DNA of 64,000 bases, from the NCBI GenBank assembly GCA_037042915.1, contig CM073193.1, positions 8,618,001-8,682,000 of the forward strand, written 5' to 3'. The notes beneath the pieces were generated by a model. The model ran no database searches. It was not told where the DNA came from and saw only the letters and a list, made by a program, of their open reading frames with translations. A program made the translations under genes and the position numbers. The DNA comes from Auricularia sp. M13. Taxonomy: Eukaryota; Basidiomycota; Agaricomycetes; Auriculariales; Auriculariaceae. Shown here in pieces: positions 54,764 through 64,000 of the stretch (positions are counted from its first letter, which is position 1; the number at the start of each line of letters is the position of its first letter).

Positions 54764-57700
54764 ATGTCGCGTTCACCGTCGCCCCAGCTGCAAACCGCTC
54801 TCCACGGCGATCCGATGTCGTCTGCGCCTCCGCCAACGTTTATCAAGGCTCCATCGTCCGTTCCCGCTGCCGAGACCGAGTCTGCAGCACCGGCAGACGG
54901 AGCGCCGGGGCTCTCAGGAGGACGGAGCGAAACGACGAGCACCTCTAACTCTCTGCACGATAACGACGATGTGCGGGTCACCCCTGCTGCGTCCGTCATC
55001 CCGTCTGAGCCGGCCGCTGCTCCATTGCCGCCGGTGCATACTGCAGCACCGTCCGAGAAAGAACCCGGTCACTCAGGCGAGCGGAAGATTACGACGGACG
55101 CATCAGATCCTCGCGTATGTCCCAAGTGCAGGAGTGGTGGCGGAAAATCTCGGAATCTTGTAGTCTGCATCGATGGCACTTCAAACCAGTTCAACGATAA
55201 GGTGCGCATAGCTTTCTCATATTGAGGCTGTCAAGCCGACTTTCTGTCTTTTAGAACACAAACGTTGTCGAGCTCTACAGCCGCCTCATCAAGGACGATA
55301 GGCAGTTGACATTCTATAACAGCGGCATCGCCACATACGCCGAGCCGTACTGGAAGTCCTGGAGTTATTACCAGCAAGTCTTCCTCAATATTCTAGACCT
55401 CATGTTTGCCCTGTACGTCGCTAGTCACCGCCCGAGCTTTCCTGACCCCTCCAAGCCAATTGGAAAATATCATCAAGAGTGCATATGCTTGGCTCGTCGA
55501 CAATTACCGGGATGGAGACCGCATCTTCTTGTTCGGTCCGTTCCAGCTTCGTGAGCGATCCACCTTCGTGCGCGGCTCAATTAAGGACAGGTTTCTCGCG
55601 CGGCGCGTATCAGGTTCGGGCACTCGCGGCGATGCTCGACAGAGTTCGTCTTGTTTCTTACTTTGTTACTCGCGTCGGTAACACGTTTGAACTACAGGTT
55701 GGACTGCTACACAAAGGCAATCAAGACCAGATCCCCTTGTGAGTCTTTATCTTATGAAGCAAATGTGATGCTCAATCTTACAGCGCATTCGAACTGTATG
55801 CTGCGCCCGACCGGGAGGAACCCACGGCAGCTGCAGATACGCCCTCACAGCCCACGGAGAGCCCCGCGGAGGACTCAGCGACGCCGTCGGTCGCGACAAA
55901 GCCCCCGACGCCAGAAGAGCGCGAGGCAACGTCGTCTTTTCTACATTCGCTGCGTAGTTCTTTTGGAAAGCTGTCAGCAAGCGCTGGGCGCCTATTTGGA
56001 GGTCTTCGAAAGGCCGTCTCCAGCTTCTGCGCACCTGCTGTTGCTGCAACTCCAGCCTGGGTCTCACGAACTAGGACAACCGTTGGTTCGAAACTCTCGC
56101 ACTGGGCTAGAAACGTCCGACGCTTCGCCCCCGAGCCTCCTGCGCGTATATTTCGTCATCCACAGCCGCAGGCGCGCGCTGGAGAAGCGGCATCTGCTAC
56201 GATCAAGCAGAAGCAAAAGCGCTTCAAGGAGACTTTCTCCCGCGACGTCAAGGCCCATTATCTCGGCGCATGGTGCGTTATAATAGAGCAGAGATGATCT
56301 GGCTTTAATTCCTTTCTTCCAGGGACACGGTCTCGTCCGTTGGACTCGTCCGGGACAAGACTTTGCCCGGTACGACTGATGGAATGAACAGCGTCTGTTT
56401 CTTCCGCCACGCGCTCGCGATGCACGAATATCGCGTCAAATTCCTGCCCGAATACGTCAACGGTGGCGCTGGGCCCGACGAAACTGCTTGCAGCGGCGAA
56501 TCTCCGCATACAAAGGAGTGCTGGTTCATCGGTTCTCACTCGGATATGTGAGTGTCTGGTTCAGGCTCCGCGTCATCTCTTGGACCCGGTTTGAATGTGT
56601 CCTTTAAACAGTGGAGGTGGAAACACCATGAATACTGAACTTGACAAGTTCGGCCCCGCCCTGCGATGGATGTCGTTCGAGGCTGTTCTGGCAGGGCTGA
56701 GAATAAAGCCAGGTCCTCGGCTGTGGGAGAAGCCCGTGGTGACCGACTCAATGACCTGGTTATACAGGCCGATGGAGTGGGCGCCCATCACAAGATTATC
56801 CTACATTGACGCTAACTCTCTCGTACGCTGGTAAGTCCATCACATCCAAAGCTCTCATACATATCTGATATCTATAGGCTGCCTCATCGATATTCCGAAC
56901 GCGTTCTACATGTACAGCCCAATCAGCTGATCCACGAGACATACTTCGAAGAAACCAAAACCTCCATTGAGCAGCTTCGCACAAAGTTCAAATTCTCGAT
57001 TAACACGGAGAACGATGCGTATACCAACGCGCAGGCACTTCTTTCTATTCCACGCGATGCGAAGTTCATGGACGACTGGCTGAAGCGTTTTAAGACGCTG
57101 CAGGAGACGGGTGCGGGCACATGTCATGATTTATCCGCTCATAGTCTCAACATAACGACCAGGACCCGGTCGCCAATCGCTATTGGACCTTGAGGCTGAG
57201 ATATGGCGTGCACTTGCGATTTCGGCTCGGGGAGCTCCAGAACTCAACCAGCAGCTACGCCGACTCGAGCACCACCTCATATGCCACTCTCTAACTGAGG
57301 TGCCTGCAGCTACGCGGCTAAGCGAGATATTTGGGACCAGCAACAAAGACACGCACTGTGAGCCAGGGGTTTGTACTGCAAGGCATGAACTCACATACAC
57401 GCAGGGACGTATCCCTTCGCTCTTCGAGGTCACACCGGACCTGTCAGCTCGGTCGCGTTTCTGACCTCGCAGCTCGTCGTGTCCGGCTCATACGATCGGA
57501 CTCTTCGGGTGTGGAATATCGAAACCGGAGAAGCTGTCGGTGACCCGTTGACGGGACATACCGGCGGCGTCAACTGTGTTGCTGTCTCACCGGATGGCAG
57601 TCTAGTCGCATCTAGCTCTTTTGACAGTACCATCCGCACTTGGAGGTTTGATGCCGGAAAACTCGTCAGAGGGCTTGTCATACGAGCAGACGGCATGGAC

Positions 57701-58324
57701 ATGGTTCTCTCAGTAGCGTTCTCGCCCGATGGATCGCGTATTGTTTCTGGCTCCCGAGACGGAGCTCTGCACATTTGGGACGTTGCAACGGGACGGCACG
57801 TCGGACGCGCAATGAAAGGACATAGTAGCTGGGTACCGTCGGTCGCATTCTCCCCCGACGGTGCACGCATTGTGTCCGGCTCAGTCGACCGGACCGTGCG
57901 ATTATGGGACGCTAGGACATTTCAACCTCTCGGTGACCCTCTGATCGGACACACAAACGGTGTGAATTCAGTTGCATTCTCCCCGAACGGAGTCTCCATC
58001 GCTTCTGGCAGTGACGACGAAACGGTCCGAATCTGGAACTCAAACACTCGCGAGTTAATGCACACGCTGGCCGGGCATTCCTATTGGGTCGCGTCCGTCG
58101 CATTCTCACCCAGCGGACGGCACATCGCATCAGCTTCAGGGGACAACACAGTGCGCATCTGGGATTGCAGCACGGGAGAAGCGGTTGCCGTGCTCAAGGG
58201 ACACACCGACATTGTCCGTTCGGTCGCGTTTTCTCCAGACGGCACGCGGATAGCGTCGGGCTCGTATGACCAGACTGTACGCATTTGGGATCGCATCCCT
58301 GTATCATTCACGGACGCGGCGTGA
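54764..58324 (+). CDS. DUF2235-WD40 fusion protein, copy D (complete)
   Basis: Eleven exons: 54764-55201, 55255-55412, 55456-55535, 55591-55643, 55698-55738, 55784-56272, 56323-56547, 56612-56830, 56878-57110, 57163-57357 and 57405-58324. They total 3051 bases, giving 1016 residues plus stop. Residues about 1-125 are Pro/Ser/Ala-rich and end in CPKCRSGGG. DUF2235 starts RNLVVCIDGTSN (about 130), with nucleophile motif GFSRG (about 226), Asp in GAWDTV (about 421) and GSHSDIGGG (about 490), the full Ser-Asp-His set of Tle1-like hydrolases. A Pro-rich insert lies at about 265-390. From about 715 follow seven WD repeats ending RIWDRIPVSFTDAA. No signal peptide or membrane segment is seen, so it is probably cytoplasmic. 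There is no NACHT or NB-ARC domain. A phospholipase-like activity is inferred from the family; ligand sensing by the propeller is a hypothesis. Confidence 0.9.
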
Positions 58325-58870
58325 ACAACGCTTTCTGCGCGTGCATCCATGTAGCGCCATCGCGTATTACTCATCTGTGTCGGTCTGAAAAGTTGAATGT
58401 AAAATTGGAATGTTGACAAGTCCCCCAAGCGAGCGTCTGGGCCGCGTTCTGATTCCATGCACAGGTGTACCAGAAGCGTGGCCGGTGAGATACTGCACGC
58501 ATCTCCGACACGGTTTCACATCGACAGTGATTTGTATGTCGCGATCGGCGAGGTGTGGAAGCCTGAGAAACGTTATACTGTCACCGTCTCAGGAAGCCGA
58601 CGACCCTTAGCCACGAGGATACTTATAGATACTTGACTTGGCGGCCATCTCTCTTCGGAAAGCATATTGTCGACTTGCCAGTGTAGTCTGTAGTTGTGCG
58701 CCACTTTATAAAATCCAGTGTCTGGCCAAGACTGTTCGGAGGACACGCCCATTTCGGCGACACGCGTCGTCCATTTGCAAACAAGACGCGAGTTGTGCTC
58801 GAGTTCTCCCTTTATAAAAGAGTAATGATTATACAGTAATAATTTCAATAGATCTAGGTTTCACTGGGTG
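58325..58870. other. intergenic spacer after DUF2235-WD40 copy D
   Basis: Shared convergent spacer, no gene seen. Confidence 0.5.
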
Positions 58871-59665
58871 TTAGAAGGAGAAAAGACGAGGGCGACGACG
58901 GCCTATGCGAACCTGGTCGAACGGGCGCGTGTCGGCAAAACACGACTCCCAGACCTCGTTTAGGGCGCGCTCCGCCGTCGCGTCGTCCGGGCAGTTTGGG
59001 TGGCCTTTGAGCGAGAGCAGCGCTCGTCGTCTTACGCAGGCCCTTTCGACGTGAGCAAAGGATTAACTTTCAGATAAAGACTCGCCTGATGCTGTTTTGT
59101 TATCCTGAAGTTTCCGCGATCTATTTCGCGTCCGAATCTACAGTCGCCGCTCAAACTCGCCGCGCGAATCTACGGGGAAAACTTCATGAGAATACGGGCA
59201 GCGCTGCCGGGCGAGTTGTGGACTGACCTCAGAGCAAGCGACATGCCGCAAATTGTACCAATCCAGCTTAAACCGACAATGGTCGAACATATGAATCAGT
59301 TCATGCGCCAAGGTATCCTCCATATGCTTTTTGCTCATGAATCGGTTTTGGCAAAGTAATATGGTGCCCGTGGGCGGGCCAAATCCTCCAGCGCGCGCGG
59401 CGTCGCAGGGAGCGCACAGAATATGCGGGTTGGAGACAGCGCAGCCCGTGAGCGCTAGGTGCTTGCGCAGGAATACGACGAGCGGCGAGGAATGCATCAG
59501 ATCCTTTTTCCAGCGCTCGCAGCGCGCGTTCTGCGCGCGCAATGTCTCGGCCGACGGCGGCGCGTCTTCGGCGGGCGCGTTCGCTAGGATCGTGCCCATG
59601 AATTGGCGCCAGCGCGTGAAGGCCGCGTCGGGCGTCGTCGTCGTCGTTGGCGGCGGCGAGGACAT
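58871..59665 (-). CDS. ATP23: ATP23-like mitochondrial metalloprotease, copy D (best preserved)
   Basis: The start MSSPPPTTTTTPDAAFTRWR is at 59665. Then NARCERWKKDLMHSSPLVVF, CAPCDAARAGGFGPPTG, FMSKKHMEDTLAHELIHMFD and HCRFKLDWYNLRHVACSE form the ATP23 core with HELIH zinc site and the following acidic/His residues. An intron (GTCAGT...CCGTAG, about 59236-59172) joins SE to IRAASLSGDCRFGREIDRGN. A last intron before ACVRRRALLSLKGHPNCP has a GC donor, and its acceptor AG seems one base out of frame, so the final exon (NEVWESCFADTRPFDQ) may be misjoined. ATP23 normally acts in the mitochondrial intermembrane space on Atp6. It is the only copy here with both an intact zinc motif and an intact start. 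Confidence 0.7.
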
Positions 59666-59731
59666 GACGGGAATAAGCAAAAGTAACGAGCGGCCCCTGA
59701 ATTCGCAATAATTTCTTCTTCTTTCGGTCCG

Positions 59732-60440
59732 ATGGCCCAGCCTGCTGCTGTGAAGCACGAGCGCAAGCGTACGCCGACCGCGCCGTACTACGCGCTTCTG
59801 GCTGACTGTCGCTGCTGTGGACAGCGCTGCCGTTCGTGGCGAGCTTCGTAGCAGGCGCCATTGCCGGCGTCTCGGAACGCCTGACATTCTACCCGCTTGG
59901 GGCGCAGCGCCACAAGACCCAGGCTACCGCGGCAGCTGGCCTGTCATCCTGGTGCTCAGATGTCGCGCGTGAGGCTCACTGCCCATCATCCTAATGCTCA
60001 TCCGTGTGCGTAGGTCAAGACGCGGACGCAGCTCCAGGACGGTACATCCAACATCGGCCTCCTGGGCAGCGTCAAGGGTATCATCGCAGAGTGGTGCGCC
60101 CGTTGCTGCCGCTCGCTGACTAGCCAATTGTACTGACACCGCGGGCGCAGTTTCGGCCGCGGTGTGCTGACGCCTTTTGCGTGACCCTTCGGCGACTGCT
60201 ATGTAGACCTCGCCGCCGTTCGAAGCACCGAAGCGCGCCGTCGAAATGTACACCCGCCGCATGCTGCGCACTCTCGGCACTGCGAACGACTTCTGGCGCA
60301 AGATGTTCCACGGGCTCGCGGGGACGGACCAGATGATGAGAGAGATCTCGATCGCACGCACTGCTCGACGGGCGCGATGAAGACATTCATCGTCGTGTTG
60401 CTCAAGCTCCAGAGTTCTCCGGAGTTACGGCGGGTGGTAG
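59732..60440 (+). pseudogene. mitochondrial carrier (oxodicarboxylate type), copy D, decayed
   Basis: The start is ATGGCCCAGCCTGCTGCTG. The first-repeat exon reads LPFVASFVAGAIAGVSERLT then FYPL; a 5-base exon-like ATGTC (about 59957-59961) follows; then VKTRTQLQDGTSNIGLLGSV. The later exon shows FHGLAGTDQMMREISIA, after which the frame is lost (TGCSxGAT is not maintained). The intron before KRAVEM has a damaged donor region. It is divergent from ATP23 copy D with about 66 bases between starts. Confidence 0.7.
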
Positions 60441-60539
60441 AAGCTAGGAGATATGGACGCGGTGCAGTCTGAGCATGCCAGGACACAAGACAAGCCCTAG
60501 GAGCCTGCGCGACGGAGCAATGACGCTCGATAGGAGGCG

Positions 60540-61700
60540 CAGCAGCAGGCCACTCATCGCGAGCTTTACCCCGGTTTGCATTCTCGATACACGGCGCGCA
60601 CGCGAGCGCGTGCGGGCATATCATCGACATACTGCGGACGGCCATCCTCCTCCATGACCACCTGGCTCTGCGCTAGTTCCTTGCAAACGGATGCTCGACG
60701 CGATGCAGGCTCAGGTTCTACCGGCGATATAGACGGGGATGTCTGGGCTACCGTTTGAACGATCACACGAAACGCGCGTGCGGATGGCTGGGTTGGGTTG
60801 GGGCGATTTAGGTAGACTGGCGACGGGGAGGTGTTGACGGGGACAGCTTCAGGTGCGGGTTCGTCCAGCTCCTGCTGAGTTCGAGTTCAGGTTCAGGTTG
60901 CACGACCACGCGCGGAGCACGCGGGGCCAGCTTCGTCGCTGGAATTGGTGGTCGCGAGGAGATAGATGACCTGGCAGCAGCAGGTTGGGGCTCGGGGGCG
61001 ACGGAGCAGCATCAACAGTAGTGGCAACAGAGAGGAAGGCGCAAAGGGTTGCGTTCAGCACGAGCGGGCGAGGTGAGCCGAGAATAAACAGGCAAAGCAC
61101 GTTCCGTAGGCACCGTAGGTGAGCAATTACCAGCTTTTCTGAGCGCCCTTCTGCGCGCTGCTATATTCGCTCGGCCTCGAACCGGGCGAGGAGGGCCTCG
61201 ACGCCATCGTCTTCGTTTCCGTCGCCTTGAATCGCGTTCGCAAACGTGCTGGTGGCAATGTTGGATAGGTCGCCCCGCGACGTTGTTCGAGGTTGGGTTG
61301 AAGGATGGCGAGAGCCAATGTGCTCCGTCATTCTGGCAAATACTGTAGTCAAATTCAACTGTTTACTGAACATAAAATACAGTATACCCAAGCAGGCTTA
61401 CCGGTCACTTTGATTTGTGCGGACCGGCTGCTGGCCGTGACCGGTGACCCGCGCCGTCGCTGCTTCTGCCGCAATGGGACGCGAGAGACGCTTGAGCTTC
61501 GTGTGCGCGGCAGCGAGCGTCCTAGGCCGCTCTGGGCGCGCGCGATAGCGACAGCGGGCGGGCAGCGATCTTGGGCACCAGAATGCCCGCCGCAACTCCG
61601 AGTCGGGCGGCTGCCGTGATTGGCTCCGGATTGCCCGTTTCCACCCGCTCGAGCTACCATTCCGACCCAATGACGTATCTATGCATTGAAAGCTCATATT
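60540..61700 (-). CDS. Pro-rich hypothetical protein gene, copy 3
   Basis: Nearly identical to the copy at 22570-23765: RLGVAAGILVPKIAARP-like start part, SAQIKVT, an intron, then SNIATSTFANAIQGDGNEDD, ALLARFEAERI and the proline-rich end with VVMEEDGRPQYVDDMP. Small indels distinguish it (for example in the CGGGCGGGCAGCGATC stretch near 61558). The 5' end is cut at 61686, where the sequence switches to the segment duplicated from 41791. The function is unknown and it may be incomplete. Confidence 0.45.
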
Positions 61701-64000
61701 GAATATCATAGAGAGCTATTTAACATGATTTATCACCGTTAGAACGGGGTTTTTGAGTTCAGGGAACGCATGCTGTAGGCATGATAGCCCGGAAATTGTG
61801 GTCTGACCTTCCAACCACACAACAGCACCGTATCACGATTCTGTGTATTGGGGGTGGTACAGAAGGTTCTTGGGTACATTTCACTTCCTTGTTGCAAGTC
61901 GTTTAGAGCAGAGGATGTGCTGCTATTCTATAATCCTAGGTCGCTGATTCGGCGGACTTTGTCATAAGCCCCTGCGAGGGCGCTCTGCCGCGGCCGAGCG
62001 GGCTTTGTGGGACCTATGTATTCCGATTCGCAGCATTGCTTCTCCAATCAGTGAGCAATGCTGGATCAAAGTCCGACATCGCGGGCGCTGACAGCGCAAG
62101 CGTCACGTGAAGCGCGGCCCGGAACCGATTGGAATGCCCGACCATCCTGTTTGCTCTTGCATCTCTATCTCGCCGCGCTTTCGCGCGCCGTAACCGTCGC
62201 CCCGCATAAATTCAGCGTCGCCAGGGTGCCTTGAGCTGAAAGTGCAGGCAGGTCGAGCTCTGCTGTGGGCCCACCATGTCATTCCGCGCCGCGTCCACGC
62301 AGCATCGTCGCCGCGTGCCATGCGACCAAAGCTGTTTGTGCGTCGACCTCGCCCGCGTCGTATTGCCCGCCCAAGCCCAGACCATTGCGCATCCCCGTCC
62401 TCGTTCATCGTCCGCTGTCGTCGCACACCACTACTCCTGTTCGCTTTGAGACGCTGCAGGTGGCTCGCGCTCTGCGTCAGCGCGGTGGCATGGACTCTGG
62501 AATAGCACGGCTCCCTGCTCGATGGCCATTACGCACGCGTCGCCCTCCAGTGCCCACATACCGGTGCATAGCTGGCGTCGTGGACCCGTGGAACCCTGCT
62601 GCTCCGTCCGACGAGTGCGTGCAGATTGCAGTCTGACCCCGCATCATGCTCTCTGTTCGCTAGAGGTCGGCGAGCTGGATGCCTTGCGCTGGGACCTAGC
62701 GCAGCATAAAGCGTGGACTGGCCGGCGCTCCGACGACGTCCGGAGACGTTGTGTCGCGTCGGCTGCGCGCGCCGTGTGAGGCCAGCTCTGCGCTCAGCTC
62801 AGAATTCTGAAGTTGCTGTTGACTAGGAGCCCGCAGTGTTGCGCGGCTTCCCATTCCCTGTTGTGCTCGGTATTCCCGTGCTTATTCACAGCGCAACGCG
62901 ACTCGGTGAGGACAGGCGCCGTCGCGCCGTCCTTCCCTGCGCAATGGCTGCGACTGCGTGACTGTCGCTGAGCCCCGTGCAGTACCAGCGCCCTGTGGTC
63001 AAACCGGCGACAACCACTGGTATTGCGCGCGCGATTTCGTATGCCGGCGGTGCCACCGATGCCGAAGAGGACGTGACCTCGTCCTCCATTGCCCACACCT
63101 ACCCGTGCTTATTCACCCCCCCCTCCGCATTTCTCGGCGTCGGATTGGGAGTGCAGAGCACAGGCGCTGCATCTGAGTGAGACTGCAGGTTGCTGTTCGT
63201 CTTCTTTATTTGCTGTTGACGTTTCTTGTACCTTCGCCGATGCTGGCGTCACAGACGACTCGCCACTAGCTTCTGGAGAACTGACCGGATTTAGTTGGGG
63301 TTGTTACGAGTCGGAACCATTGACCGCGCATGCACGCGCTCTTCAGCGGTGCGTAATCTCGCCGCACCGCGCTTCTTCGCATCCACCAGGCGTGGGTGGG
63401 GCATGTGCTTCCTGCTCAGGCTGCCCTGCACGCGTACGACGCATGCCACGAGAAGCGCTGACTCCTGAGCGCAGCTGCAACCCCGGCCCTCCAACCGAGC
63501 AGCCGAAATCTAAGTTCTCCCACACCTCCTTTCTAACATTAGCCGGGTCTGGCTGGCACTGTCTGGTGAATAGTTCTAATGCTGAAATCACCAAGCACCA
63601 ATCAGGATTGTCATGTGGTATCGCAATCTTCGCCCCGTCTCGCAGCTCCGAAATGCATGCCAATACGTTCAGGTTGGCACATTCGATGAAATGCAACCGA
63701 TCGTAAAGCGACACGGTTGTCGGATCGGTAGTTGCGCGTGCAGTCACGCGCGCCGCGCGGACTTCGGTTAATGCAGCAGGCTACCGTAACTTGACACTTT
63801 GGCGAGGTGATTACCCCGCCTCTCTCTCACCCATGTCGCATCCTGCTTCGCCTCTGCCGGGTAACGGCTCCCAAGCTGATCCCATGCCAGACGCGCCTCC
63901 ACCCACGTCGCCCGAGCTTGCATTCTTACGGTCTGCACCACTTATCGCAGGCGCATCTGCAGTTCCGGCTGACGTCTCACCCAGTCATTCCGGCGAACAG
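61686..64000. repeat. segmental duplication, copy 2 (paired with 41791-44589)
   Basis: Matches 41791-44589 without the 486-bp MITE. The left boundary is sharp: 61685 continues unit D, 61686 starts the shared segment. It runs to the window end. No separate gene is supported before 63833; reverse frame 63747-63343 is the duplicate of the possible exon at 44338-43934. Confidence 0.9.
63833..64000 (+). CDS. DUF2235-WD40 fusion protein, copy E (first codons only)
   Basis: The first 56 codons, starting MSHPASPLPGNGSQADPMPD and ending HSGEQ, are the same as copy C apart from a few changes. The gene continues beyond the window. It shows that the array has at least five copies. Confidence 0.8.
   Translation, partial: MSHPASPLPGNGSQADPMPDAPPPTSPELAFLRSAPLIAGASAVPADVSPSHSGEQ

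Overview
The window looks like nuclear DNA of a filamentous basidiomycete, most likely an agaricomycete. It is GC-rich, its genes are split by many short (about 45-100 nt) GT-AG and a few GC-AG introns, and it carries a KDZ-superfamily DNA transposon and many small TA-flanked MITEs. No rRNA, tRNA, CRISPR array or LTR/retroviral element was recognised.

The backbone is a locally duplicated array. The repeated unit is a large forward gene fusing a DUF2235 (Tle1-like alpha/beta-hydrolase) domain to a seven-bladed WD40 propeller, followed by a reverse gene for the mitochondrial protease ATP23, then a divergent forward mitochondrial carrier of the oxodicarboxylate type, then a reverse hypothetical gene that is either Ser/Arg/Pro-rich or Pro-rich. 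DUF2235-WD40 copies: A 1-2188 (5' end outside the window), B 16767-20287, C 44422-47927 (last blade lost), D 54764-58324 (whole; the exon sum gives 1016 codons), E 63833-64000 (start only). ATP23 copies lie at 2690-3492, a fragment at 12230-12386, 20870-21665, 48530-49360 and 58871-59665. Carrier copies lie at 3548-4660, 12451-13230, 21725-22470, 49404-50160 and 59732-60440. The ATP23 and carrier copies are mostly decayed, while the DUF2235-WD40 genes are kept open.

Between copies B and C sits a 17,300-bp KDZ transposon (24124-41423). It has long inverted repeats and an exact 8-bp target duplication. It carries a reverse transposase gene fused to an Ulp1-like domain (34578-39548), a second reverse gene of unknown function (26206-32005), hairpin modules, and 82-bp, 77-bp and 32-bp tandem repeats. 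Small elements interrupt the duplicated units at 6505-7588 (nested), 7738-8184, 14520-15737 (three elements nested), 42031-42516 and 53342-53657. Two of them have matching empty sites in a paralogous copy inside the window.

The most interesting system is the DUF2235-WD40 family. Between copies A-D the WD40 framework is almost invariant, but changes pile up at the same few positions of each blade (just after GH and in SGS-x-D-x-T), the positions that form the binding face of a propeller. The copies are also mosaics of one another. That is the pattern known for fungal HNWD-type non-self recognition proteins, here attached to a predicted phospholipase-like effector with no NACHT/NB-ARC domain between. 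The link to recognition or immunity is inference.
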